From CAZIKB01 sp964539665 (GTDB lineage: Bacteria > Zhuqueibacterota > Zhuqueibacteria > Oceanimicrobiales > Oceanimicrobiaceae): 55,025 nucleotides of DNA. The notes beneath the pieces are model-generated. The model was not told the origin of the DNA. It did not search any database and saw only the letters and a program-made list of their open reading frames with translations. Shown here one piece after another: positions 9,899 through 19,030 of the stretch. The position numbers and the translations under genes were made by a program. Position 1 is the stretch's first letter. Each line of letters starts with the position of its first letter. Location of the stretch: the NCBI GenBank assembly GCA_964539665.1, contig CAZIKB010000032.1, positions 1 to 55,025 on the forward strand, written 5' to 3'.

Positions 9899-10243
9899 TT
9901 ATCCAGGCGGCCATTTCATCCATCTACCCCCTAATAAATGCAGATGAATGTGATAGACTGATTGACCGGCCTCCTGGTTACAATTTAATACTAAACGATA
10001 TCCCCGCATTGCTATGCCTTCTTTTATGGCTAATGTCTTTGCCGTTGAAAACATTTTACCGATTAATCGTTCATCATCCTGGTCTAAATCATTTATTGTT
10101 GAAATATGTTTTACGGGAACGATTAAAGTATGAACAGGGGACTGCGGATTTATATCCCTGATTGCGACAACCTCATTATCTCTATAGACGATATCCCCTT
10201 TTCTATTTCCTTCGATAATCTCACAAAAAATACAATTTGACAT
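9899..10243 (-). CDS. HIT family (histidine triad) nucleotide-binding protein
   Basis: 114 residues from the ATG at 10243. An upstream in-frame start would add 22 residues unlike the family, and CIFCEI should be at the N-terminus. The histidine triad HIHLHL (H98, H100, H102) marks an HINT-type purine nucleotide phosphoramidase or hydrolase, and C4 and C7 form half of a common zinc site. It is the last gene of the minus-strand housekeeping block and converges on the SGNH gene. A short TGGCAA/TTGCCA hairpin near 9871-9885 lies just beyond its stop. Confidence 0.9.
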   Translation of the reverse strand: MSNCIFCEIIEGNRKGDIVYRDNEVVAIRDINPQSPVHTLIVPVKHISTINDLDQDDERLIGKMFSTAKTLAIKEGIAMRGYRLVLNCNQEAGQSVYHIHLHLLGGRWMKWPPG

Positions 10244-10335
10244 AATTTTACTGATTGCTTTCTTTAAATAATCATTAATAATTATAATTGGGAGCGGTAG
10301 TTCAGGCATTGTTTTTATGTCATGTGTACCCTATA

Positions 10336-11154
10336 TTAATTTGGTGGACTTGATTCATCAAGGTTGGAAGCCCAAATTAATTTGGGCTTCCAGATGTCTT
10401 TTTTAAATTCACCCATTTTATCCATGAGCAATGCTGCTCCCACAATTGCCGCTGTTTCAGAACGCAGTCGTCTTGCTCCAAGACTAAACGTAGAAAAACC
10501 GTACGACACTGCCAATTCTACTTCTTCTTCTGTAAAACCGCCTTCCGGACCGATGCATAAAATTCCGGATTTGACACATTCCAAAGGATTACTTTTAGCC
10601 AATTTATTAAAAATATCATCTAAATCTTGCTCTTTTTCTTGTTCGTGAGCCAAAAGTTTTATGTTAAATTCCTTAGAACTTTTGCACAAAGATGAAAATT
10701 TCAGCGGCGGTTCAATTCGTGGTAAAAGCGAACGACGGCATTGTTTCATGGCAGCCAGAGCTATTCGGGTGCAGCGTTGGATTTTAACTGATTTTTCTTT
10801 AACAATTGTTCGTCGTGTTAATAGAGGAAAGAATTGGGAGATCCCAATTTCTGTACACTTTTCCACCACCCAGTCAAACCGGTTTTTTTTCGGAATCGCA
10901 AGCGCCAACGCAAGCTTGAATGCAGGCTCCCCAATAAATTTATGCCTATTCAAAATTCTGGATTTTAGAGCATCATGATTTAATTGTTCAATCAGGCACT
11001 CATAAATAGTACCTTCTCCATCAACCGCCAGGAACCTATCCCCGGTCTTTTTCCTGAGTACATGTATTAAATGGTGGAATTCATCTTTTCTTAAAGTTAA
11101 AAAATCAGTATCTACATCCTGAGGTCTTACGTAAAAGATATCTTGTGCGTTCAT
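10336..11154 (-). CDS. rsmE: 16S rRNA (uracil-1498-N3)-methyltransferase RsmE
   Basis: 272 residues, a usual RsmE length. An N-terminal PUA-like domain (about 1-75, with FHHLIHVLR) is followed by a SPOUT methyltransferase domain. The SAM-binding knot is visible as GPEGGFTEEEVELA and SLGARRLRSETAA. The enzyme methylates U1498 of 16S rRNA. It is downstream of the YbbR gene in the minus-strand block. The last codons contain a 28-bp perfect palindrome (10365-10392). Confidence 0.95.
   Translation of the reverse strand: MNAQDIFYVRPQDVDTDFLTLRKDEFHHLIHVLRKKTGDRFLAVDGEGTIYECLIEQLNHDALKSRILNRHKFIGEPAFKLALALAIPKKNRFDWVVEKCTEIGISQFFPLLTRRTIVKEKSVKIQRCTRIALAAMKQCRRSLLPRIEPPLKFSSLCKSSKEFNIKLLAHEQEKEQDLDDIFNKLAKSNPLECVKSGILCIGPEGGFTEEEVELAVSYGFSTFSLGARRLRSETAAIVGAALLMDKMGEFKKDIWKPKLIWASNLDESSPPN
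10365..10392. repeat. 28-bp perfect palindrome inside the 3' end of rsmE
   Basis: Two 14-bp arms (TGGAAGCCCAAATT and its complement) meet with no spacer at 10378/10379. They encode the WKPKLIWAS stretch just before the rsmE stop. This could be a transcript-end hairpin or a protein-binding site; no T-tract follows. Confidence 0.7.
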
Positions 11155-11287
11155 TGTAAATAATGTGGTGAGGACGATAATTTATTGCCGCTCTTTTTTG
11201 TCCTTTTGGGATTTTTGTGAAGAGATACCACAACGCCATACAAATGTATTTTACCCGGATAAATCGACATAGAACCATTATTATTAA

Positions 11288-12229
11288 TTAATTTGGCATC
11301 CGTCGCTCTAACACAATTTTAAAAGTTCTGGGTTTTACATCGCGGTAACTCACTCCTTGCGGCTTTTCAATGACAGCAGGGAATTCATTTCCGGCTTGGC
11401 CCCGTATGCGGTTATAGTCGATATAAGCGACAACTTCATCGCGGTCTAACTGATTCAGTAAATCGGCTCCTCCTTCCAGTACTAATCCAAGCGTGGATGG
11501 TATAACATTAACACTCATATTCTGAGGAGCATTTCTAACTTGTACAGGAATTCCATTTAAAGTTTTCTCTAAAAGCTTTTGTATATTCAGGAAGATATCG
11601 ACTTGACTGACATCAATGGCCACACCTGCAAACGGCAGGGGGGCCAAAAGAATTGTTTTTTTAATATCAAACTTGAGGTCAATAAATTCATCTTCCTGGG
11701 TAAATGCTTTTTCTATAGTATTAACAAGACTTTCAGGTCCGGAAATTAAAACAGAATCGGGTGTTATTTGGATTTCGCCAACAGTCGTATGTCCGGGCGC
11801 TAAATTGAGTTTAATTTTAGGATGGATTGGAATTTTTTTTGTTTTGAAATCATCAAGAATGATTGTAATTGAATCAGGAGTAATGACTTCTTCAGTGATG
11901 ATGGAGCCGGTGGGTCTTGTAAGAATAACATTTTTAGGTTCTAACTTGAAAGTCTTATTTTTTTCAACATCAGAAAGATCCAGTTCAAGCCGGGCGCCCC
12001 TGCTAACACTTAAGGCGATGAGATCTTTTCCACTGCCTTTTATTTTTACTTTAGCATTATTAGGCAGTTTATTCAATAGCACCTTATTTTCAGAAATATT
12101 AACCGCTGCAATTGGTACATCAATTACATGTTCAAACTCATTTTCTGTAATAACAAAAAACCAAATGAATATAGCAACTAACAGAATCACTAATTTTAAT
12201 TTATAATTATTCAGTAATGCAACAGACAT
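11288..12229 (-). CDS. YbbR-domain protein (CdaR-like)
   Basis: 313 residues from ATG 12229; an upstream in-frame start adds 17 residues before the usual N-terminus. One membrane helix (about 10-27, KLVILLVAIFIWFFVI) precedes tandem YbbR beta repeats facing outside the cytoplasm, with the recurrent pattern PDSI/VLISGPESLV...I. In Firmicutes, YbbR/CdaR proteins bind and regulate the c-di-AMP synthase CdaA. No cdaA gene is present in this window, so a CdaR role is family knowledge rather than context. Confidence 0.8.
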   Translation of the reverse strand: MSVALLNNYKLKLVILLVAIFIWFFVITENEFEHVIDVPIAAVNISENKVLLNKLPNNAKVKIKGSGKDLIALSVSRGARLELDLSDVEKNKTFKLEPKNVILTRPTGSIITEEVITPDSITIILDDFKTKKIPIHPKIKLNLAPGHTTVGEIQITPDSVLISGPESLVNTIEKAFTQEDEFIDLKFDIKKTILLAPLPFAGVAIDVSQVDIFLNIQKLLEKTLNGIPVQVRNAPQNMSVNVIPSTLGLVLEGGADLLNQLDRDEVVAYIDYNRIRGQAGNEFPAVIEKPQGVSYRDVKPRTFKIVLERRMPN

Positions 12230-12317
12230 TAAATATGCATATTTAAAAATATTGAAAAAAATAGGGTAATAGAACTCCATCCCAATACCCTATTTTTTCA
12301 TATATTGAATAATTTAA

Positions 12318-12509
12318 TTACTTTAATGAGTGTCCTAAAGGTTTACCAAAACTTACCTCACCATTATCAATACGAATATTAAAACCGCAACTGGGATTAC
12401 TACATACCCAGGCTTTATACATAATAGATGCCCCCTCGCGTCCGTAGTCTGAAAGTGGAAGCAGAATACCTGTTGAGCATTTTTGGCAATCTGGAAAGTC
12501 TTGTTCCAT
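12318..12509 (-). CDS. Small zinc-ribbon protein
   Basis: 63 residues with two Cys pairs, CQKC near the N-terminus and CSNPSC in the middle, giving a likely four-Cys zinc ribbon. It lies between rplI and the YbbR gene on the same strand. No specific function is recognised. Small ribbon proteins near ribosomal genes may bind RNA or a protein partner, but that is only a guess. Confidence 0.65.
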   Translation of the reverse strand: MEQDFPDCQKCSTGILLPLSDYGREGASIMYKAWVCSNPSCGFNIRIDNGEVSFGKPLGHSLK

Positions 12510-12705
12510 AGCTGTAGGTTCACCTCGCTAAAAGTTTAAGTAAATATAATAATGATTTTAATTAATTAGAATTTAAAAAAAAAATCTAAAAAGTCAACAT
12601 ATTTCATGTCCATGTGAAATTGCAAGTAATAATTTTGTATAAAACACACAAAAAACCAAGTTGTAAGTTTCAGTCTTTCAAATCCAGAACAATCGTGTAG
12701 TCATT

Positions 12706-13149
12706 TTATTTTTTGACAACCCAAACTTTGATTTTGGCCTCAACTTCACTGTGGAACTTGATGGCGACTTCATAGACGCCCAATGCTTTCAATGGCTCTT
12801 CCAACTGAATTTTACGTCGATCAACCTCTAAACCCTTTGCAACTAATAATTCAGCAATATCCTGAGAAGTTACTGCACCAAATACTTTATCCTCTTCGCC
12901 GACAGCAACCGTAGCCGTTATTGATACATTATCAAGCTTTTTTGCCAACTGCTCGGCAATACGTTTCTCTTTAGTTAATTTTTTGGCAACACGCTTTTTT
13001 TCCTGTTCCAGGAAATTCATGTTCTGGGAGGTCGCTTGTAGAGCAATCTGTTGAGGGATTAAGTAATTTCTTGCGTAGCCATCTTTTACTTCTATAATGT
13101 CACCGACATTGCCCAAATTAGGTAAATCTTGCTTTAATATTATTTTCAT
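12706..13149 (-). CDS. rplI: Large subunit ribosomal protein bL9
   Basis: 147 residues of standard bL9 length. The N-terminal domain matches the bL9 signature (G.VG..I.VKDGYARNYLIP), followed by the long connecting helix (about 41-75, rich in Lys/Glu) and the C-terminal RNA-binding domain. It closes the conserved rpsF-ssb-rpsR-rplI order on the minus strand. Confidence 0.97.
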   Translation of the reverse strand: MKIILKQDLPNLGNVGDIIEVKDGYARNYLIPQQIALQATSQNMNFLEQEKKRVAKKLTKEKRIAEQLAKKLDNVSITATVAVGEEDKVFGAVTSQDIAELLVAKGLEVDRRKIQLEEPLKALGVYEVAIKFHSEVEAKIKVWVVKK

Positions 13150-13214
13150 TTAATCAATTCCTATCAGTTTCAAATATATAATTCTTTGTGTTGTTAATCT
13201 TTTGTCGTATCGAA

Positions 13215-13436
13215 TTATTTTGACATTTCCACAACGTAAGGTATCAAAGCAAGGTGTCTTGCTCTTTTAATAGCTCGCTTGAGCATCCTTTGATGATGTG
13301 CGCATGTTCCCGAAGTCCTTCTGGGAATTATTTTACCTTGCTCAGTTACAAAACGAATTAGTTTTTTTTCATCTTTATAATCGATAAACAGTATGCCATC
13401 CTCACAGAAACGGCAAATTTTTCTTTTCTTCAACAT
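13215..13436 (-). CDS. rpsR: Small subunit ribosomal protein bS18
   Basis: 73 residues with the bS18 core: IDYKDEKKLIRFVTEQGKI, RRTSGTCAHHQR and a basic AIKRARHLALIPY tail. An N-terminal CRFC keeps the Cys pair of zinc-binding bS18 versions. It sits between ssb and rplI, the standard arrangement. Confidence 0.97.
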   Translation of the reverse strand: MLKKRKICRFCEDGILFIDYKDEKKLIRFVTEQGKIIPRRTSGTCAHHQRMLKRAIKRARHLALIPYVVEMSK

Positions 13437-13462
13437 TAAATCAATACTCCTTTTATTTGGAA

Positions 13463-13975
13463 TTATATATCATTGTAACCGAAATTATTTTCGGATTTAT
13501 CTGGCACATCCTGGCTCTGACCTGATTCCTGAAGGGATTCTGAAATTTCACAATCTGACTTTTCAAAGCCATCCGAATTATCTTCTAAAGCCTCGATTCC
13601 ATTTAAATATATTGCATCGTTTTTTTTCGAATGTTTGTTAAGAAATTGAATCCTTCTTGCTTTAATTTCTACAACATTGTTATTGGAACCATCGTCATTT
13701 TTCCAGGAACGGCTCTGCAATTCGCCTTCAATCAATACAGCGGAACCTTTTGAGAGAAATTCAAAACAACTCTCAGCTAATCTGTGCCAAGCCACGATAC
13801 CTACAAAACAAACGTTTTCTCTCCACTGGCCAGAATTATCTTTAAATTTTCGGTTAGAGGCTATATAAAAATTTGTAACAGGAGTGCCATTATTTGTTCT
13901 GCTAAAAGTTGGGTCTTTAGTCAAATTGCCTGCGATCAGTACATTATTCAAATCTGGCATCTTTAAGCTTAACAT
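13463..13975 (-). CDS. ssb: Single-stranded DNA-binding protein, ribosomal-operon copy without the acidic tip
   Basis: 170 residues from ATG 13975, placed 9 nt after an AGGAG site; an in-frame TTG six bases upstream is less likely. The OB fold (about 5-105) begins LNNVLIAGNLTKDPTF and contains GSAVLIEGELQSRSW. The Ser/Glu/Asp-rich tail ends in NNFGYNDI, so it lacks the DDLPF-type tip that recruits repair and replication partners. It is in the rpsF-ssb-rpsR-rplI operon. A second ssb at 41269-41712 has the full tip, suggesting divided roles. Confidence 0.92.
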   Translation of the reverse strand: MLSLKMPDLNNVLIAGNLTKDPTFSRTNNGTPVTNFYIASNRKFKDNSGQWRENVCFVGIVAWHRLAESCFEFLSKGSAVLIEGELQSRSWKNDDGSNNNVVEIKARRIQFLNKHSKKNDAIYLNGIEALEDNSDGFEKSDCEISESLQESGQSQDVPDKSENNFGYNDI

Positions 13976-14051
13976 TTTCAAGCTCTCCTATTTCAAATTT
14001 CACGACCTCATATTTATAAACACGCTAAAATTAATTGAATTCTGACTTAGA

Positions 14052-14516
14052 TTAATCACTATCAGACTTTTCATCATTCGGTGTGATATCATCTGATTCT
14101 TCTTTAATTACAGGGTCATCTTGATCAATTATATCAGGGGCAACCACGGATGAGTCATCATTAATATCTTCAGTACTCGTTTCGAGTTGTTCCTTTTCCT
14201 TGTCGGCTTTTTCCATTATGTTTGGATCTTTTGGATCAGCTTTGATTGTAAAGTAACGAAGAACCGACTCTTCTAACCGGTATTCCCGTTCTAACAAGGC
14301 CGGTATGCTACTCAGACCTGAAAACAAAATATATAGGTAATTGCCATATTGCTTTCGATTAATTTCATAAGCTAATCTTTTTTTCCCCCATTCTTCTACT
14401 TGCTCAATTTTACCACCATTATTAGTTATGAAATTCTGAATTTTAGTTACTAAATTCTGCATATCATCACCTTTCAAGAATGAGTCAAATACGATTATAG
14501 TTTCATATAATGTCAA
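14052..14516 (-). CDS. rpsF: Small subunit ribosomal protein bS6, TTG start, acidic C-terminal extension
   Basis: The bS6 fold is clear: LYETIIVFDSFL, then NGGKIEQVEEWGKKRLAYEINRKQYGNYLYILF, then a segment ending ESVLRYFTIK. A strong AGGAGGTGA site (complement of 14525-14534) lies directly before a TTG at 14516, while the longer open frame to 14543 would start upstream of this site; TTG 14516 is therefore chosen, giving 154 residues. The last ~50 residues are very acidic (Asp/Glu/Ser), longer than the minimal bS6 and reminiscent of the poly-Glu tail added to E. coli S6. First gene of the rpsF-ssb-rpsR-rplI cluster. Confidence 0.93.
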   Translation of the reverse strand: MTLYETIIVFDSFLKGDDMQNLVTKIQNFITNNGGKIEQVEEWGKKRLAYEINRKQYGNYLYILFSGLSSIPALLEREYRLEESVLRYFTIKADPKDPNIMEKADKEKEQLETSTEDINDDSSVVAPDIIDQDDPVIKEESDDITPNDEKSDSD

Positions 14517-14524
14517 TGAATACT

Positions 14525-14534
14525 TCACCTCCTT
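14525..14534 (-). promoter_or_regulatory. Strong Shine-Dalgarno site deciding the rpsF start
   Basis: On the minus strand this reads AAGGAGGTGA, about 8 nt before the TTG at 14516. It rules out the longer in-frame start, which would lie upstream of it. Confidence 0.75.
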
Positions 14535-14605
14535 TTTGTACAATTTTCAGACTTCTGCAAAATGTATTTTTTGCCTCATTTCAGCGATAGTCTACATAAA
14601 TTAAT

Positions 14606-16630
14606 TTAAATAAAAATAGGCGCTAAAACTAATGAAATAACAGCCATTAATTTAATTAGAATGTTAATAGATGGTCCAACTGTATCTTTTAATGGGTCAC
14701 CAACAGTGTCTCCAATTACTGTGGCTTTGTGTGTGTCAGAGCCTTTACCGCCCAGATTACCTTCTTCAACATATTTTTTTGCATTATCCATGGCACCACC
14801 GGAGTTGGCCATTTGAATACCCAACATGACACCGGTTACAAGAGCTCCAACTAAAAGGCCAGCAAGCGCTTCGGGCCCAAGCGCCAGTCCAATAACCACA
14901 GGAGTAATAATAGCTAAAGAACCTGGAAGGAGCATACCTTGAATAGCGCCAACAGTGCTTATATCTACACATTTTGCCGAATCCGGTAACACCTTACCTT
15001 CCATCAATCCGGGTATTTCTTTAAACTGACGTCGTACTTCCTCAATCATTTTGAATGCCGCTTTACTTACAGCTTTAAAAAGCATAGAAGAAATTAAAAA
15101 TGGGATCATACCACCAATCAGAAGTCCAGCTAATACTTTTGGATCCTTTATATCCGCAACTTCCACATGGGCAGTTTTCATGTATGCAACCAGAAGACCT
15201 AAGGCGGCAAAAGCGGCGGAGCCTATTGCAAAGCCTTTACCAATGGCAGCAGTGGTATTTCCAACAGAATCTAAATTATCTGTAATTTTTCGCACTTTCG
15301 GATCTAACTCAGCCATTTCAGCGATTCCGCCAGCATTGTCAGCTATCGGGCCATAAGAATCGACTGCGACTACCATTCCAGTTGTAGCTAACATCCCAAA
15401 AGCAGCCAGAGCAACGCCATAAATACCGGCAAAATAATATGACAGCATAACCGCGATGGCTAAGGCAATAACCGGTATCGCTGTTGATTCCATGCCTACT
15501 GAGATGCCGCCTGTAACCGTTAAGGCCGGACCGCTTTTTGAATCCTCCGCTAACGTTCTTACTGGTTTGTATTTAGTGGAGGTAAAATATTCACTACAAA
15601 ATCCAACTATAACTCCTGATAATACTCCCGTTATTGTGGCCCAAAATGGACCCATTTGTGAAAATGTTTTCCCGTCTTCTACAAATGATGTTCCATAATT
15701 TTTCACGATAAAATAAGTAGCAACCGCGGTTAATATAGCGCTAATATATGTTCCTCCCATCAGTGCTCCCTGTGGATTGTTACGTCCAGATATTCTAACG
15801 TACAGGATACCTATAATCGAAGATACAATACCAGCGCTGGCGATGAATAAGGGTAACATTTGTAATGATTCTTTTACCATGCTTGAGGAGGATAAACCAA
15901 TGAAAGCGGCAATAGCAATTGCAGCAATTATGGATTCTACGTATGATTCTAAAAGATCAGCACCCAAACCGGCGACATCCCCTACGTTATCACCGACATT
16001 ATCTGCAATCACTGCTGGATTACGAGGATCATCTTCGGGAATGCCGGCCTCGACTTTGCCTACTAAATCGGCTCCCATGTCAGCGCCCTTTGTAAAAATG
16101 CCTCCACCGCTTCGTGCAAATAATGCAACTAAACTGGCGCCCATAGCATAACCATTAATAATCGTCGGGACGCCTTTAAATATGATAAACATAATGCAAA
16201 GTCCCAACAAAGATATGCCAACCACACTCATTCCCATTACTGCTCCGCCGGAAACTGCGACACCGAGCGCTCCTTTCAAACCGCCTGTAAGAGCACCTTG
16301 GGTGGTTCTACAGTTAGCGCGGGTTGCGATGCTCATCCCAATGTAGCCTGCTAAGGCGGAAGCAAATGCACCGGTAATAAATGCCAGGGAAGTTTTCCAG
16401 CCCAATTCAACATCAGCGATAAATGGAGCTAAAGCAATTAAAATAGCAATAATAACTACAAAAGATCCAATGTAAATATATTCTCTTTTCAGAAATGCTT
16501 TTGCTCCAGCCTGTATGGCTTTAGAAATTTCAACCATACGTTCATTTCCTGGATCTTTTTTCATGACGTCAACGATCAAAAAAACAACAAATCCAATTGC
16601 AATTAAACTAGCTGTTATAGGAATAATCAA
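14606..16630 (-). CDS. hppA: Membrane-bound ion-pumping pyrophosphatase, K+-dependent type
   Basis: 674 residues with about 16 membrane helices, the family's usual size. The substrate loop is intact: GGGIFTKGADMGADLVGKVE, IPEDDPRNPAVIADNVGDNVGD and the C-terminal GDTVGDPLKDT. It hydrolyses pyrophosphate and pumps H+ or Na+ across the inner membrane. GNTTAAIGKGFAIGSAA has Ala where K+-independent enzymes have Lys, which marks the K+-dependent class; sequence reading alone does not settle H+ versus Na+. It lies between pth and rpsF on the minus strand, with a GGAGGC site before ATG 16630. Confidence 0.95.
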   Translation of the reverse strand: MIIPITASLIAIGFVVFLIVDVMKKDPGNERMVEISKAIQAGAKAFLKREYIYIGSFVVIIAILIALAPFIADVELGWKTSLAFITGAFASALAGYIGMSIATRANCRTTQGALTGGLKGALGVAVSGGAVMGMSVVGISLLGLCIMFIIFKGVPTIINGYAMGASLVALFARSGGGIFTKGADMGADLVGKVEAGIPEDDPRNPAVIADNVGDNVGDVAGLGADLLESYVESIIAAIAIAAFIGLSSSSMVKESLQMLPLFIASAGIVSSIIGILYVRISGRNNPQGALMGGTYISAILTAVATYFIVKNYGTSFVEDGKTFSQMGPFWATITGVLSGVIVGFCSEYFTSTKYKPVRTLAEDSKSGPALTVTGGISVGMESTAIPVIALAIAVMLSYYFAGIYGVALAAFGMLATTGMVVAVDSYGPIADNAGGIAEMAELDPKVRKITDNLDSVGNTTAAIGKGFAIGSAAFAALGLLVAYMKTAHVEVADIKDPKVLAGLLIGGMIPFLISSMLFKAVSKAAFKMIEEVRRQFKEIPGLMEGKVLPDSAKCVDISTVGAIQGMLLPGSLAIITPVVIGLALGPEALAGLLVGALVTGVMLGIQMANSGGAMDNAKKYVEEGNLGGKGSDTHKATVIGDTVGDPLKDTVGPSINILIKLMAVISLVLAPIFI

Positions 16631-16654
16631 TTATAGCCTCCTTAAATCGATGTT

Positions 16655-17218
16655 TTAATTAATACTACTCATTGTTTTATCAATCCCATCATTTATAAAT
16701 TGCATGCTTGCTTTGTATGTGCTTTCTAAAATCTCCGGAAGTATCTCTCTTTCTTCATCATCAAAATTTGAAAGTACGAAATCAACCTGGTCAGAGATAT
16801 TTTCTTTGCCGATACCAACCCGCAACCTCGGAAAAACATTGGTAGACATCTCAGATATTATCGAGTCTAATCCATTATGACCGCCATCACTTCCCTTACT
16901 TCGGAGTCGAATTTTGCCAAAAGGGAGATTGAAATCATCCAAAATTATGAGGAGGTTTTTTAGAGGAATTTCGTATTTTTCAACTAATTCAGATACGGCT
17001 GTTCCGCTTCTGTTCATATAGGTTAATGGTTTTGCTAACAGCACATTTTTTGAAATTGCGTGAGTTTTCGCGATACAATATAAATCATGTTTCAGTTTGT
17101 ATTTACATTGAAGAACTCGTGCTATTTTCTCAACTATCATAAATCCAAGATTATGCCGGGTATTTTTATATTTTGAACCCGGATTCCCTAACCCCACTAA
17201 CAAATAATATTCATCCAT
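16655..17218 (-). CDS. pth: Peptidyl-tRNA hydrolase
   Basis: 187 residues from ATG 17218; an in-frame TTG one codon upstream also exists. Hallmarks are VGLGNPGSKYKNTRHNLGF (catalytic His in TRHN), KPLTYMNRSG, ILDDFNLPFGKIRLR and GSDGGHNGL. The enzyme frees tRNA from prematurely released peptidyl-tRNA. The order prs-rplY-pth, read on the minus strand, is widely conserved. Confidence 0.95.
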   Translation of the reverse strand: MDEYYLLVGLGNPGSKYKNTRHNLGFMIVEKIARVLQCKYKLKHDLYCIAKTHAISKNVLLAKPLTYMNRSGTAVSELVEKYEIPLKNLLIILDDFNLPFGKIRLRSKGSDGGHNGLDSIISEMSTNVFPRLRVGIGKENISDQVDFVLSNFDDEEREILPEILESTYKASMQFINDGIDKTMSSIN

Positions 17219-17257
17219 CAATTTTAAACTGGATTCATGACCTCCAATTTTCCAGAC

Positions 17258-17914
17258 TTATTCTTTATTTTCAGTCGGCTCCGTTTCTTCTCCCTCTTTC
17301 TGCTGTCCAACTATTTCGGGTTCTGCAATTTCTTCTTCTTCAACTTCAACTGTGGGTTCAACTATAACCCTTGGTGGTCTGACTATTGCAATGGATTGAG
17401 AAGGATCAGTTAGAATTTTGACTTTTTCAATAATAATCTCGTCAACACGGACTGCATCACCAATATTTAAATGGGTAATATCAATTTCAACATGCTCAGG
17501 AATATCCGAGGGTAAGCTTTCAATTGCAAGTTCACGAATAATTTGCTGTAAAACACCGCCCTCCTGTTTTACCCCAACTGGATTTCCAATCAAATGAATC
17601 GGTATATCGATCTGTACTCTTTCAGTTAATTTTATACCCATAAAATCAACATGAATCGGTATGTCCTCAATGGGGTGCCATTGAATCTCGCGAATAACAC
17701 ATTTAGCTTTTTTTCCGGTATCAAATTTGAGATTCAGAACACTCGTATCGGTATGAATAACATTATGTAATTGTTTTTCATCAATAGCAAATGGAATGGA
17801 TTCCTGTCCATGTATGTAATAGATACCAGGTACTTTGCCCAGTCGTCTTAATTGTTTGGTATTTTTTTTATCTACAGTTTTTCTATGTTCAATGTTTAGT
17901 ACTAATTCTGCCAT
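17258..17914 (-). CDS. rplY: Ribosomal protein bL25, long two-domain (Ctc/TL5) form
   Basis: 218 residues. An N-terminal 5S rRNA-binding domain (about 1-90, with LRRLGKVPGIYY and CVIREIQWHP) and a C-terminal beta domain (about 95-185, with VPVH-like blocks and IDITHLNIGDAVRVDEI) form the Ctc/TL5 type. The tail is rich in Glu. It lies between prs and pth, the usual position. Confidence 0.95.
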   Translation of the reverse strand: MAELVLNIEHRKTVDKKNTKQLRRLGKVPGIYYIHGQESIPFAIDEKQLHNVIHTDTSVLNLKFDTGKKAKCVIREIQWHPIEDIPIHVDFMGIKLTERVQIDIPIHLIGNPVGVKQEGGVLQQIIRELAIESLPSDIPEHVEIDITHLNIGDAVRVDEIIIEKVKILTDPSQSIAIVRPPRVIVEPTVEVEEEEIAEPEIVGQQKEGEETEPTENKE

Positions 17915-17930
17915 TAAATATTCTCCAATT

Positions 17931-18866
17931 TTAATTGAATAAGGAACTTATGGATTCCTCACCATGAATTCGTTTGATAGCTTCTCCGAATAATCTGGAT
18001 GCGGTTAAAACTTCAATTTTATCAATCACCCTATCAGGAAGTAAATCTATTGTATCCGATACTTTCATCCTGGTTATCGGAGCTTTTTCAAGACGTTCAA
18101 TAGCCGGCCCTGAAAGTATGGGATGTGTGCAGGCCACAAAAATTTCTAAAGCCCCATTCTTTTTTAAAGCATCGGCTGCATTGCACAATGTACCGGCTGT
18201 ATCTACGATGTCATCAATTATTAATATATTTCGATTTTCTACTTCACCGATGATGTGCATTATTTCAATTTCATTATGTTTCGGTCGGCGTTTGTCAATT
18301 ATCGCCAGTGGAGCATGAAGTCGTTTTGCGTACGCTCTGGCTAAAGTAATACCGCCAATATCAGGTGAGACCACGGTTAAATCATTCAGTTTCATGTCAC
18401 GAAAATCATCACAAAATATGGGTGCAGAGTATAAATGATCCACAGGAATATCAAAAAAGCCCTGAATCTGAGGTGCATGCAAATCCATGGTTAGGACGCG
18501 GTCTGCTCCGGCAGTTGCAATTAGATCTGCAATTAGTTTAGCTGTAATAGAAACCCTGGGTTGATCTTTTCGATCTTGACGGGCATAGCCAAAATAGGGT
18601 ATCACGGCTGTAATTCTTTCTGCAGAGGCTCTTTTTGCGGCATCAATCATAATAAACAATTCCATCAAGTATCGTGAAGGCGAATGGGTTGGTTGAATAA
18701 TAAAAACATCTGCTCCCCGAATGTTTTGATTGTATTTTACCCATATTTCATCATCACTGAAATACTTGATCTGGGCTTCTCCTAATGGAATTTCTAAATA
18801 ATCAGCTATTCTTTTTGCTAAACTTGGGTTGGCGCTTCCAGAAAATAAAATTGGGCTCGGTAACAT
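17931..18866 (-). CDS. prs: Ribose-phosphate pyrophosphokinase (PRPP synthetase)
   Basis: 311 residues from ATG 18866. A longer in-frame start at 18917 adds 17 residues unlike the family and approaches the tRNA gene. Motifs include FSGSANPSLA, FSDDEIWVK, DLHAPQIQGFF, VVSPDIGG and the PRPP loop IDDIVDTAGTL. It makes PRPP from ribose-5-phosphate and ATP for nucleotide synthesis. It is followed by rplY and pth on the minus strand and preceded by a tRNA-Gln gene. Confidence 0.95.
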   Translation of the reverse strand: MLPSPILFSGSANPSLAKRIADYLEIPLGEAQIKYFSDDEIWVKYNQNIRGADVFIIQPTHSPSRYLMELFIMIDAAKRASAERITAVIPYFGYARQDRKDQPRVSITAKLIADLIATAGADRVLTMDLHAPQIQGFFDIPVDHLYSAPIFCDDFRDMKLNDLTVVSPDIGGITLARAYAKRLHAPLAIIDKRRPKHNEIEIMHIIGEVENRNILIIDDIVDTAGTLCNAADALKKNGALEIFVACTHPILSGPAIERLEKAPITRMKVSDTIDLLPDRVIDKIEVLTASRLFGEAIKRIHGEESISSLFN

Positions 18867-18941
18867 TTTCTTTTTTTGTACATGAAAATGACGGTAATCC
18901 GAACAGGATTCCGTCATTATTATTATTTAACCATTTTGACG

Positions 18942-19013
18942 CTGGGGCGGGAGGATTCGAACCTCCGAATGCGGGTTCCAAAGACCCGTGCCTTACCGCT
19001 TGGCGACGCCCCA
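18942..19013 (-). tRNA. tRNA-Gln (anticodon TTG)
   Basis: The 72-nt cloverleaf on the minus strand has acceptor arms TGGGGCG and CGCCCCA plus discriminator G, a D arm (GCCAAGCGGTAAGGC), an anticodon loop CTTTGGA giving TTG, and a T arm with GGTTCGAATCC. It closely matches bacterial tRNA-Gln. The 3' CCA is not encoded. It is located between spoVG and prs. Confidence 0.96.
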
Positions 19014-19030
19014 AAAATTAGATTATTTAT

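Noticed and set aside
9775..10161. 128-codon plus-strand open frame
   Set aside because: It lies mostly antisense to the HIT gene, whose HIHLHL triad is clear, and has no ribosome site or family match.
18867..18917. Longer N-terminus for PRPP synthetase
   Set aside because: The extra 17 residues do not match the family and bring the start close to the tRNA-Gln gene; ATG 18866 gives the usual N-terminus.
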